Part shown: positions 1-6,765 of the stretch, piece after piece
How the letters are laid out: each line of letters begins with the position of its first letter
How positions within the stretch are numbered: the stretch's first letter is position 1
From: CBDVBD01 sp965372135
GTDB taxonomy: Bacteria > Electryoneota > RPQS01 > CBDVBD01
Direction of reading: 5' to 3'
Assembly: GCA_965372135.1 (NCBI GenBank)
Contig: CBDVBD010000088.1
Coordinates: 1 to 12,743 of the forward strand
Length of the DNA stretch: 12,743 nt
Notes under the pieces: model-generated
Told to the model about the DNA's origin: nothing
The model's input: only the letters and a program-made list of their open reading frames with translations
Database searches by the model: none
Position numbers and translations under genes: made by a program

Positions 1-2
1 AG

Positions 3-731
3 AAAGAGCAGTTGGAGCTGCAAGCGCTTCGTTCTTCCAGTTCCAGTGCGGTGTCCGTTGCTGAGAGAACACTGCACGCCTACGGTTTCAATGAGGAGGA
101 TATTACAACGCTGGAATCTAACCAGCACACAGGTGGAAGGGTGACTCTTCGCAGTCCGATTTCAGGCAATGTCATCAATCGCGATGCTCGCTTGGGAAAG
201 CAAGTCACGCCTGAGTCAGATCTATTTCATGTGGTTAATTTGAAAAAACTTCGTGTCCATGTTGATATTCCTGAACAGCGTATTAATGATGTCTCAAAAG
301 GAATCGAAGTTACCATTATTTCGCAAAATGGTCACCATAGTGAATTGAAAGGGGTAGTAGATCGTCTTGGAGATAGCATCGAACATGAAACTCGAACTCT
401 GACTGCCTTTGTGACCGTCGATAATGCCTCTGGCAAACTGCGCCCGGGAGCTTTCGTCACTGTCCGCATTTCGGTTGCGAACGGAGGACAACAGGTTCTG
501 GCAGTTCCGTTCGACGCTGTTTTCAGAGATAAACATGGAGATAACGTGCTGTTTATCGAATCGGAATCGGGAAAGTTTATGCTCAGGGAGGTCGAGACAG
601 GTTTGAGTGTAGGAGGATGGATACAAGTAATATCGGGCGTCTCGGCGGGTGAACGAGTAGTCACCAAAGGAGCATTTGCCATAAAATCCGAAGCTGACAA
701 GAGTATGTTCGGCGACGGTCACGGTCACTAA
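3..731 (+). CDS. RND efflux periplasmic adaptor (HlyD/CusB/CzcB type), 5'-truncated
   Basis: The reading frame is open to the left edge, so this is the C-terminal part (about 242 residues) of a membrane-fusion protein; its N-terminus, lipid or membrane anchor and most of the hairpin lie outside the window. Visible parts, in order, are the end of a helical stretch, the second half of a lipoyl/barrel-sandwich domain (RSPISGNVINRDARLGKQV), a beta-barrel domain (LRVHVDIPEQR to LRPGAFVTVRIS) and a membrane-proximal domain (VLAVPFDAVF to GERVVTKGAFAIKSE). This order is typical of adaptors that link an inner-membrane RND pump to an outer-membrane channel. The C-terminus is a short His-containing tail (FGDGHGH), common in CzcB-like metal adaptors. 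The pump gene follows after 11 bp, so the two are co-transcribed and very probably form one complex. The outer-membrane partner is probably upstream, outside the window. Confidence 0.9.
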   Translation, partial: KEQLELQALRSSSSSAVSVAERTLHAYGFNEEDITTLESNQHTGGRVTLRSPISGNVINRDARLGKQVTPESDLFHVVNLKKLRVHVDIPEQRINDVSKGIEVTIISQNGHHSELKGVVDRLGDSIEHETRTLTAFVTVDNASGKLRPGAFVTVRISVANGGQQVLAVPFDAVFRDKHGDNVLFIESESGKFMLREVETGLSVGGWIQVISGVSAGERVVTKGAFAIKSEADKSMFGDGHGH

Positions 732-742
732 AGGAAAAAATT

Positions 743-3700
743 ATGTTAAAAAAACTTATTGAATTCTCCATTAACAAGCGTTTACTCCTGGGATTATTTT
801 TTCTTGTTGTGATCGGAGCAGGAGTTACATCCTATCGCCAACTCCCGGTTGATGCCTTTCCGGATATTTCACCTGTTATGGTCCCTGTATATGCTGAAGC
901 CCACGGAATGGCGCCGGAGGAAGTGGAGCGACTCATAACCTTTCCTATTGAGACTGCAATGAATGGTCTGCCGGGAGTATCGGCAGTCAGGTCCACCTCC
1001 GCATTCGGAATGGCAGTGATCTACGTATATTTTACTGATGATACTGATATCTATTTCGCTCGTCAGTTAGTCTCTGAACGTCTGAACGCCGCCATGGCGG
1101 ATCTGCCTGAGATGCACGAACCCCCAGGGCTTGGCCCGATTTCGACCGGTTTGGGTCAGATCTTTATGTACTACCTGACCGCAGATTCGACGGTGGACAG
1201 CGAAGGTCTGCCGCTGGATATCTACCTGCGAACCATCAACGATTGGGTGGTGAAATATCAACTGGGGACTGTTCCGGGAGTGACTGATGTTCTCTCAATG
1301 GGTGGTAATGTTCTCCAGTTCCAGGTGCAAGTCGATCCGTTCAAACTAATGGCTTATGACCTTACACTCAACGAAGTTGTGGAGGCGATCGAACAGAACA
1401 ATCGGAATGTCGGCGGGCAATTTATCGTGCGGGGAAGAGAGGAATACCTGGTGCGGGGGCTCGGATTGATTGAAAACACTACGCAACTCGCCTATGTGAA
1501 AGTAAAGGAAGCGGAAGGTGTAGTTGTTCGGCTGCGTGATGTAGCAGCAGTCGAGATAGGTCCTGAGATACGGCGCGGCGTGGTCCTGAAAAACGGCGTT
1601 GGTGAAGTTGTTACAGGCATCGTATTGAAACTGTATGGAGAGAACACCAGCAAGGTAATCGATGATCTCTATGAGAAAGTAGAATCCGTTCAACAGTCGC
1701 TTCCCCGTGGAGTCAAGCTAACGCCGTATTACGAGCAAGCTCATCTGGTATCCGAGGCGACTGGAACCGTGAAAGACGCATTATTGGAGGGGGCAATACT
1801 GATAGTTCTTGTGCTGCTTCTATTTCTCGGTGATGTCCGTAGCGCTCTGGTTGTTGCCGTATCGCTGCCTATGTCGATGTTAGTTGCCTTCTTGATGATG
1901 CACCTAACCGGTCTCTCTGCGAACCTGATGTCCCTGGGAGGTTTAGCGATTGCTATTGGAATGATGGTGGACGGTGCAGTGGTGATGGTAGAGAATATCT
2001 GGAGGCATCTGGCACACAACACCGGGAAAAGAAATCTGAAGGACATCATTCGGTTTGCCGCTGAGGAAGTCTCCCGTCCAATCGCCTTTGCAATAATGAT
2101 TATCATCATAGTCTTCCTGCCACTGTTTACACTTGAAGGGGTAGAGGGCAAGATGTTTAGTCCGATGGCTTTCACTATCACTTTCGGTTTGATCGGGTCG
2201 CTGCTTTTCACTTTCACACTGATCCCCTTTCTTGCCTCAATTCTTTTTAAGGGCAAAGTGTCAGAGAAGGACAGCTTGTTAGTTCGAGGATTGAAGGCTG
2301 TATATCAACCTTCTTTGTCATGGGTGTTAAAACATCGCGGATTGGTACTAACAGCGGCGACGGTGGTGCTATTCGCGAGCCTGGCGCTGGTCCCGTACTT
2401 AGGAGCAGAATTCATCCCGACTCTGGAAGAAGGAGCAATTTCAGTTCAAGTAGTTGCAGCGCCTTCAACCTCTTTAGAGGAAATGACTCGAATTCTGGAT
2501 ATTCAACAGGAGAAGCTGGCTAAATATGCGGAAGTCACCTCTGTCGTTACCTTAATTGGCAGACCTGAAGCAGGATCTCATCCTCACCCGGTTAACTCCG
2601 CTCATATTCAGATCGGATTAACACCGTTAGAAGAATGGGATTCCGGACGGACCAAGCAGGATCTTATTAATGAAATCCGCAGCACATTAGAAGCTTATCC
2701 GGGGATTCAGATCACTGTTTCTCAGCCAATACAAAACATGTTTGACGAGCTTTTATCGGGCGTCAAAGCTGAACTGGCAATAAAACTGTTTGGTGAGGAT
2801 CTGGAGGTCCTGAGAACTAAGGGTGAGGAGATCAAAGAAGTGATCGCAGCGGTCCCGGGAATTGCCGACCTGTCACTGGAACAATCTTTCGGACAACCTC
2901 AAGTTCAAATCGACATCGATGAAATCAAAGCGTCACGGTATGGACTTGGAGGGGACGATATTCTGGAAACCATAGAGTTGGGAATCGGTGGAGAAGTCAT
3001 TGGGCAGGTATTCCAGCAAACTCGCCGTTTCGGCATTCTTGTGCGCTTCGATGAGAAGTATCGCAAAGATATCGATGCGATTGGCAATCTTCGCGTACGC
3101 ACACCCGAAGGGGCATTAATCCCCATCTCTGATGTAGCTGATATCCGTGAAGTGATTGGTCCCATTCAAATCAATCGTGAGAAGAACCAGCGTCGTATCG
3201 TGATTCAGGCAAACGTCGAAGGTCGAGATCTTGGTAGCGTGGTCGAGGAGATTCAGATTTCCGTTAAAGAGCAGGTTGAACTGGCTCCAGGGTACTTTAT
3301 CGAATATGGCGGTCAGTTTGAGAATCAACGTCGGGCAATGGCAAGATTAGCGATCATCGTCCCAATAACGATGTTTTTCATTTTTATACTACTTTACTCA
3401 GCCTTCAACACCTTCAGACACGCAATACTGATCTACCTCAACATACCATTTGCACTGATTGGTGGAATTGTGGGTCTGTTTATTACAGGGCAATATCTCT
3501 CGGTTCCTGCATCGGTCGGATTCATTGCACTTTTTGGGGTCTCAGTATTGAATGGTGTGGTGCTAGTGAGTTATCTTAATAAGCTAAAAGAGCAAAGGCT
3601 ACCTCTGGAGGAGGTTATAATGCACGGAGCGTTGCTGAGATTGCGTCCGGTTTCCATGACCGCACTGGTAGCAATGTTGGGTTTGGTTCCTCTGCTCTTC

Positions 3701-3847
3701 TCAAGTGGGATTGGAGCTGAAGTTCAACGGCCATTAGCTACAGTAGTGGTAGGTGGTCTGTTTACATCCACAATTCTGACCATGTATTTGCTGCCGGTAT
3801 TGTATGGTTTAATTGAAAGAAGATGGGGTAAGTTACATACAGGATGA
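743..3847 (+). CDS. Heavy-metal efflux RND transporter (HME family, CzcA/CusA-like)
   Basis: A complete 1034-residue inner-membrane proton-driven pump of usual family length, with an AAGGA ribosome site 7 bases before ATG. TM1 lies at residues 13-30, followed by the family signature LPVDAFPDIS (34-43). TM2-6 lie at about 345-500, the large periplasmic loops at about 40-335 and 560-870, and the second helix bundle ends near 1027. TM4 reads AIAIGMMVDGAVVMVEN, with the proton-relay Asp410 and Glu417. By my manual alignment, the three Met residues that bind Cu(I)/Ag(I) in E. coli CusA (573, 623, 672) are not conserved. The last two correspond to Ser619 and Glu669, the CusA Glu625 position is His621, and the loop has GSHPHPVNSAH (611-621). 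This points to divalent cations (Zn, Co, Ni or Cd) rather than Cu/Ag. Family assignment is secure; substrate is inference. Confidence 0.95.
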   Translation: MLKKLIEFSINKRLLLGLFFLVVIGAGVTSYRQLPVDAFPDISPVMVPVYAEAHGMAPEEVERLITFPIETAMNGLPGVSAVRSTSAFGMAVIYVYFTDDTDIYFARQLVSERLNAAMADLPEMHEPPGLGPISTGLGQIFMYYLTADSTVDSEGLPLDIYLRTINDWVVKYQLGTVPGVTDVLSMGGNVLQFQVQVDPFKLMAYDLTLNEVVEAIEQNNRNVGGQFIVRGREEYLVRGLGLIENTTQLAYVKVKEAEGVVVRLRDVAAVEIGPEIRRGVVLKNGVGEVVTGIVLKLYGENTSKVIDDLYEKVESVQQSLPRGVKLTPYYEQAHLVSEATGTVKDALLEGAILIVLVLLLFLGDVRSALVVAVSLPMSMLVAFLMMHLTGLSANLMSLGGLAIAIGMMVDGAVVMVENIWRHLAHNTGKRNLKDIIRFAAEEVSRPIAFAIMIIIIVFLPLFTLEGVEGKMFSPMAFTITFGLIGSLLFTFTLIPFLASILFKGKVSEKDSLLVRGLKAVYQPSLSWVLKHRGLVLTAATVVLFASLALVPYLGAEFIPTLEEGAISVQVVAAPSTSLEEMTRILDIQQEKLAKYAEVTSVVTLIGRPEAGSHPHPVNSAHIQIGLTPLEEWDSGRTKQDLINEIRSTLEAYPGIQITVSQPIQNMFDELLSGVKAELAIKLFGEDLEVLRTKGEEIKEVIAAVPGIADLSLEQSFGQPQVQIDIDEIKASRYGLGGDDILETIELGIGGEVIGQVFQQTRRFGILVRFDEKYRKDIDAIGNLRVRTPEGALIPISDVADIREVIGPIQINREKNQRRIVIQANVEGRDLGSVVEEIQISVKEQVELAPGYFIEYGGQFENQRRAMARLAIIVPITMFFIFILLYSAFNTFRHAILIYLNIPFALIGGIVGLFITGQYLSVPASVGFIALFGVSVLNGVVLVSYLNKLKEQRLPLEEVIMHGALLRLRPVSMTALVAMLGLVPLLFSSGIGAEVQRPLATVVVGGLFTSTILTMYLLPVLYGLIERRWGKLHTG

Positions 3848-3888
3848 TGTCTTAAGAAGCAAAGGACATTTACCTTAATTCTTGAAAG

Positions 3889-3904
3889 TGCTCCGGTGGA
3901 GGGA
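3889..3904 (-). repeat. Second copy of the tRNA-Asn 3' end (16-bp direct repeat, att-like)
   Basis: The 16 bases TGCTCCGGTGGAGGGA (plus strand) occur here and at 4274-4289, where they are the last 14 bases of tRNA-Asn plus two flanking bases. With the next six bases outward, 20 of 22 positions match (3883-3904 against 4268-4289). The copies are 385 bp apart in direct orientation and bracket the GIY-YIG gene and the hairpin repeats. This is the pattern left when an element inserts at a tRNA 3' end and restores the tRNA. No other part of a tRNA is present here, so it is not a decayed full tRNA gene. Confidence 0.8.
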
Positions 3905-3920
3905 TCAGCCGAAAGGCTGA
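3905..3920. repeat. Perfect hairpin TCAGCC-GAAA-GGCTGA
   Basis: A six-base-pair stem with a GAAA loop directly abuts the duplicated tRNA end. On the minus strand its loop reads TTTC. It lies at the outer end of the repeat block and may be the terminal structure of the element; there is no T tract for rho-independent termination. Confidence 0.6.
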
Positions 3921-4015
3921 CTTTCAGCTTGAATCCGGCGGGTGCCGGACTTACAGTCCGTCAGTAGCCGGACTTGCAGCCCCCAATCCGGCAGATGGCG
4001 GATTAACAATCCGTC
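3911..4015 (-). repeat. Two diverged ~52-bp tandem repeats made of short hairpins
   Basis: Read on the minus strand, unit A (4015 to 3963) and unit B (3962 to about 3911) align. Both start GACGGA(T/C)TGT, continue with (A/G)TCCG then (C/T)GCCGGATT, and end in GCTG-AAGTC blocks. Each unit is built of small inverted repeats: AATCCG/CGGATT (3985-3990 with 3999-4004), CGGATT/AATCCG (3999-4004 with 4008-4013), TCCGGC/GCCGGA (3934-3939 with 3944-3949) and CGGAC/GTCCG (3946-3950 with 3956-3960). Several overlap, so alternative folds compete. A further CGGATT sits at 4022-4027. The block lies between the GIY-YIG stop codon and the duplicated tRNA end and would be in the transcript's 3' part. Confidence 0.65.
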
Positions 4016-4028
4016 AAGAATCGGATTT

Positions 4029-4274
4029 TCAGCCCTTTGTAAGCTTAGATCGAAGGAAATCCCGTCCTTTATGAGATTTCAGCTCCCTTTCTCGTCTCAT
4101 TGCAGCAGATCTAATCTGAAATTCTTCTTTGTAGATTAACTTCCAGTCTATGGTTCGCTTTGTGTAAAATGAAACGCCTCCAAGATGTTCTTGAAGGCGT
4201 TTTTCGAAGTCTTTTGTTTGACCAATGTACAGTCTGTTAAGTTTTGGGCTGTATAATGCGTACACAGTGAACAT
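4029..4274 (-). CDS. Single-domain GIY-YIG nuclease embedded next to tRNA-Asn
   Basis: An 81-residue protein consisting only of a GIY-YIG domain. The first strand reads VYALYS (4-9) and the second LYIG (15-18). Arg26 and His30 sit in the helix EKRLQEH, and Glu62 lies in RRERELKSHKGR; these match the family's catalytic Tyr, Arg, His and Glu positions. Families of this size (YhbQ/UPF0213-like) cut DNA, but the substrate here is unknown. The ATG starts one base after the tRNA discriminator base. It has no separate promoter and no normally spaced ribosome site (GGAG at the tRNA end is only one base from ATG), so expression probably depends on read-through from the tRNA promoter. The stop is followed by the hairpin repeat block and a copy of the tRNA 3' end, which suggests the protein belongs to a tiny mobile unit. 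Domain call is firm; the mobility role is inference. Confidence 0.88.
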   Translation of the reverse strand: MFTVYALYSPKLNRLYIGQTKDFEKRLQEHLGGVSFYTKRTIDWKLIYKEEFQIRSAAMRRERELKSHKGRDFLRSKLTKG

Positions 4275-4275
4275 G

Positions 4276-4348
4276 CTCCGGTGGAGGGACTTGAACCCCC
4301 AACCTAGTGGTTAACAGCCACCCGCTCTGCCAATTGAGCTACACCGGA
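4276..4348 (-). tRNA. tRNA-Asn (anticodon GTT)
   Basis: A complete 73-base cloverleaf. The acceptor is TCCGGTG/CACCGGA, the D arm GCTC..GAGC, the anticodon stem GGTGG/CCACT with loop CTGTTAA giving GTT at positions 34-36, and the T arm GGGGG-TTCAAGT-CCCTC. The discriminator base is G. No CCA is encoded: the next bases are CATG, which already hold the start codon of the GIY-YIG gene. It reads AAC/AAU codons. A strong promoter lies about 50 bases upstream, and the last 14 bases are repeated 385 bp downstream. Confidence 0.97.
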
Positions 4349-4363
4349 ATAATATCGAACATA

Positions 4364-4380
4364 CCGGACAGGTTTTCCGG
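4364..4380 (-). other. Small hairpin in the tRNA-Asn 5' leader
   Basis: CCGGA (4364-4368) and TCCGG (4376-4380) can pair around a 7-base loop in the leader, between the promoter and the tRNA 5' end. The leader also repeats TCCGGT, the first six bases of the mature tRNA. This may affect 5' processing or be chance. Confidence 0.3.
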
Positions 4381-4397
4381 AATTTTGAAGTGCACCA

Positions 4398-4426
4398 AAT
4401 ATACGAAAAAAAATCCGTGATGTCAA
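4398..4426 (-). promoter_or_regulatory. Promoter of tRNA-Asn (and probably the GIY-YIG gene)
   Basis: On the minus strand, TTGACA (4426-4421) is followed by exactly 17 bases and TATATT (4403-4398). The spacer ends in TTTCG. Transcription would start near 4391, giving a leader of about 43 bases before the tRNA. No other promoter is seen between here and the GIY-YIG gene. Confidence 0.85.
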
Positions 4427-4462
4427 GCACTAACAGTTTTTGGTAGTGTCCTAATTTAAAAT

Positions 4463-4495
4463 AAAAAAAGCTGCCGAGTACTGAAACTCGGCAGC
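4463..4495 (-). terminator. Rho-independent terminator of the HDOD gene
   Basis: A perfect 10-bp stem (4470-4479 with 4486-4495) with a six-base loop is followed on the minus strand by seven T residues and then ATTTTA. It sits 32 bases past the HDOD stop codon and insulates the tRNA promoter from that gene. Confidence 0.93.
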
Positions 4496-4527
4496 GCAAT
4501 TTATATGGATATGTAATCATATGCGAA

Positions 4528-5418
4528 TTAAGCGGCGCAGATTTCCAGGAATTCTTCAGCTTGGCTGGAGATGCGTTCTTTTTGTCCCACCAGTTTTTCG
4601 TAGATGGCTTTGCGTTCGGATAAGTCTTTTCCCCATCCTTTAAGGAACAAGGGCGCCCAGGCGTTGTCGGTAAAGAAATCGGAGGGTTCGTAATTCCCGC
4701 TTGATCCCAACAATTCCTGCCGGCAGAAGCAATCCGCCAATGAAACCACTGCTACGTCGATCACATTGTTGGACTGCTGACTGAGCAGATGATGGTCACT
4801 CAGGACGTTTACCAGGTTGGGCGGGAATTGCCATTCTCCAGCCAACCATCCTCCCGCCATGCAGTGTGACACGTTGAGGTGTTGTTTTTCCAATTCCGCC
4901 AAGGACGAGGATGTTTTTTTACACTGCCGTAACAGCGCTGGGTACTGCTTTGGGAATTTGATACTCAGCAGAATTTTTCCGATGTCGTGCAGCAATCCTC
5001 CGGTATATACAGACGGGGGGTCATCCAGTTGAAAGCAGTCCGCCAATGTGGATGATATCTGTGCGGTGGAGATTAAATGGCGCCACAGTTCATAGTAGAA
5101 TTCCAGGTCTTCGGAGAAGTATTTTGTGAACCGTTGGAAAGTGGACATACCGATTACCAATGATGCACATTGGCGCATTCCGAGGATCACCACCGCCATT
5201 TTCAGGGAATCCACCTGGCGACTCATGCCGTAATAAGCGGAATTGGCGACTTTCAAGAGTTTTGCAGTCATGGTAGGATCGCGTTCGATCGCCTGCTCGA
5301 TATCCGAGGCGGAAGAATTCGAATCCTGAAGTTTCTGCATCACTTGAAATGCCACTTCGGGCAAAGTGGGCAATTCATCAGCCCGCATCAGGTATCCTCG
5401 AATCATTGTTGAATCCAT
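4528..5418 (-). CDS. HDOD-domain signalling protein
   Basis: A 296-residue cytoplasmic protein made of one HDOD domain: LPTLP start (16-20), DPTMTAKLLKVANSAYYG (47-64), VILGMRQ (77-83) and the HD motif LLHDIGK (142-148). HDOD proteins are related to HD-GYP phosphodiesterases but mostly act as regulators without shown catalysis, in motility, stress or c-di-GMP circuits. Here the residues matching HD-GYP metal ligands are largely present: Glu110, His114, His144-Asp145, His185, His209-His210 and Asp229. No GYP motif and no receiver or output domain are attached. Start ATG follows ACAGGTCACAAC, with AGGT as a modest ribosome site. The gene stands alone between a 495-bp upstream gap and a strong terminator. 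Partner and signal are unknown. Confidence 0.92.
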   Translation of the reverse strand: MDSTMIRGYLMRADELPTLPEVAFQVMQKLQDSNSSASDIEQAIERDPTMTAKLLKVANSAYYGMSRQVDSLKMAVVILGMRQCASLVIGMSTFQRFTKYFSEDLEFYYELWRHLISTAQISSTLADCFQLDDPPSVYTGGLLHDIGKILLSIKFPKQYPALLRQCKKTSSSLAELEKQHLNVSHCMAGGWLAGEWQFPPNLVNVLSDHHLLSQQSNNVIDVAVVSLADCFCRQELLGSSGNYEPSDFFTDNAWAPLFLKGWGKDLSERKAIYEKLVGQKERISSQAEEFLEICAA

Positions 5419-5568
5419 GTTGTGACCTGTGTGTTATTTGATGTGTAGATGGGGAACCATAAGTCACCTGAAAATCGGAAATTTTTTCCCAGTCTTGTGA
5501 TTTGAGTGAAGAAAATTCCGTTAAGAGGCGTTTTTAATAATCGGTGTTTCACATGTTTTTATAGTCAA

Positions 5569-5601
5569 AAGGGTTAGAAAAGAGTTAATTTTCAAACCCT
5601 T
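5569..5601. other. Imperfect inverted repeat
   Basis: AAGGGTT (5569-5575) pairs with AACCCTT (5595-5601), and inside it GAAAA (5577-5581) pairs with TTTTC (5589-5593), separated by one A-A mismatch and a 7-base loop. This gives a 12-pair hairpin or a dyad operator. No T tract follows on either strand, so a terminator is unlikely. Confidence 0.4.
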
Positions 5602-5778
5602 CGCTACTCGATCGATTGTAAATCAAGCGTGATGTTATGATGTTTCACATAATTTAGTACAAAATTTATGCCAATATAATTCAGATGGATTAGCTTCGAA
5701 TCGATGTTATAGGTATGTAAAGCTGCACAGGAAGTTTTTGAGTCCCGTATCAATATACCGGAAACATTTTTTATTTTC

Positions 5779-5807
5779 TTGACTGAGAGTGATTTTGTGA
5801 CTATATT
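5779..5807 (+). promoter_or_regulatory. Promoter of the outer-membrane protein gene
   Basis: TTGACT (5779-5784), a 17-base spacer and TATATT (5802-5807). The start would be near 5814, giving an untranslated leader of about 100 bases before ATG 5914. Confidence 0.75.
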
Positions 5808-5913
5808 TGTCCATAAATATGATGTGAAAAGTCTGATGTTACTTGAGTTTAAAAAGTGGCGGACAAGGTTTGATACTACTAATAACTGAAAATTGACATG
5901 AGTAGGAGTTGTT

Positions 5914-6654
5914 ATGAAATTCAGTAAGGTTTATTTGGTTGGGGTGATTTTAATAGTGATAACTATGACTGGTGTATCTTATGCAGGAACTCAGGGAAAA
6001 TTTTCTGTCAACACCGGTCTGGATTTCGTTAGCCGGTATGTGTGGCGGGGGATGGATTTTGGGGATGCACCCAGTCTGCAGCCGTCCATCACATTTAGTT
6101 ACCATGGTTTGGAATTCGGGTGGTGGGGAGCCTATGCGCTGTCCAATAATGCCTCGGATTTCAATGAGATCGACACCTGGTTGAATTACTCCTATACATT
6201 GGATAATTCCATGAGATTTACGGTAGGGATTTTGGATTTCTACCTGCCTAATGCCGGGATTAGAATGTTCAATTACCACGATGTTGATGATCCGGAAGGT
6301 CCAGGAGCGCATTTGCTGGAGGTGGGAGTAGGGGTAGATGGTCCTGATGCAATTCCTGTCAGTTTGTTCGGCTATATCAATATTTACAACGACGAAGGGA
6401 ACAATACGTATTTTCAGCTTGATTATCGGACAGGATTGGCAGGGACGGATATGGATTTCTTTGTCGGTGCAGTTGGGGGTAGTGAGGAGAATCCGGATTA
6501 TTACGGTACGGATGATTTCCAGGTGATTAATGTGGGGATGACCGCCAGCCGGGAGATTGCGATTACCGAACAGTTTTCGCTGCCGATTTCAGTATCATAT
6601 ATTGTCAATCCGAAGGAGGAAATATCCTATATGGTGTTTTGTTTGAGTTTGTGA
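5914..6654 (+). CDS. Predicted outer-membrane beta-barrel protein (Gcw_chp/TorF-like)
   Basis: A 246-residue exported protein. A typical signal peptide (KFSK, hydrophobic core 6-19, VSYA cleavage after residue 24) precedes alternating strands rich in Tyr, Trp and Phe. The region DFVSRYVWRGMDFGDAPSLQPS, then EFGWWGAYALSNN and a WLNYSY strand, resembles the Gcw_chp family (TorF-like putative porins), whose members carry a WRG-x-D/F element early in the barrel. Later strands (VSLFGYINIYNDE, NTYFQLDYRTGL, MDFFVGAVGG) fit a small barrel. The C-terminus ends CLSL rather than in the usual aromatic residue. AGGAG lies five bases before ATG and a terminator follows, so it is monocistronic. The transported substrate, if any, is unknown. 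Confidence 0.7.
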   Translation: MKFSKVYLVGVILIVITMTGVSYAGTQGKFSVNTGLDFVSRYVWRGMDFGDAPSLQPSITFSYHGLEFGWWGAYALSNNASDFNEIDTWLNYSYTLDNSMRFTVGILDFYLPNAGIRMFNYHDVDDPEGPGAHLLEVGVGVDGPDAIPVSLFGYINIYNDEGNNTYFQLDYRTGLAGTDMDFFVGAVGGSEENPDYYGTDDFQVINVGMTASREIAITEQFSLPISVSYIVNPKEEISYMVFCLSL

Positions 6655-6701
6655 TGGGAAGAGATTTAAAGTAAAGTGTTAGTTGAGAAAGAAAAGAATA
6701 A

Positions 6702-6747
6702 CGGGAAGTATTTTCGTTAATACTTCCTGCTTTTGTTGGTTTTTTTC
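6702..6747 (+). terminator. Terminator shared by convergent genes
   Basis: GGAAGTATT (6704-6712) pairs perfectly with AATACTTCC (6719-6727), extendable by G-T and C-G to 11 pairs, with loop TTCGTT. It is followed by TTTTGTTGG and seven T residues. For the minus-strand gene the other side gives only an interrupted T-rich tail, so it is strongest for the plus strand. Confidence 0.8.
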
Positions 6748-6765
6748 TTAGCGTCCAATCGGGGT

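Larger units (their letters stand above)
3848..4028. other. Non-coding stretch with a duplicated tRNA end and hairpin repeats
   Basis: No gene is visible here. Bases 3854-3883 form an imperfect hairpin (AAGAA..AAGG / CCTT..TTCTT) just after the pump stop codon, without a T tract, so it is at best a weak terminator. From 3883 on comes a copy of the tRNA-Asn 3' end, then a run of short G/C-rich hairpins up to the stop codon of the GIY-YIG gene. These are described separately. Confidence 0.6.
5419..5913. other. 495-bp AT-rich intergenic region between divergent genes
   Basis: No gene is supported. The region should hold promoters for the HDOD gene (leftward) and the outer-membrane protein (rightward). 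A clear rightward promoter is at 5779-5807. For the leftward gene only weak candidates are seen, such as TTGACT at 5568-5563 without a matching -10. It also contains the exact 10-bp repeat TGTTTCACAT (5545-5554, 5641-5650), an inverted 8-base copy of its core at 5822-5829, and an imperfect hairpin at 5569-5601. Confidence 0.6.

Noticed and set aside
294..728. Minus-strand open frames over the adaptor gene
   Set aside because: They are antisense shadows of a recognised adaptor with no ribosome site or recognisable protein.
3889..3904. A second, decayed tRNA gene
   Set aside because: Only the last 14 tRNA bases are present; no anticodon, D arm or acceptor 5' strand precedes them on the minus strand.
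3905..4028. CRISPR array
   Set aside because: Units are only two, diverged, hairpin-rich and without unique equal-length spacers, and no cas gene is near.
5700..5780. A c-di-GMP riboswitch suggested by GCACAGGAAG in the porin upstream region
   Set aside because: The conserved GEMM core and its paired elements are absent, and it lies upstream of the predicted transcription start.
5893..5898. TTGACA as a -35 box just before the outer-membrane protein gene
   Set aside because: A -10 at the right distance would lie inside the coding region; the promoter at 5779-5807 fits much better.
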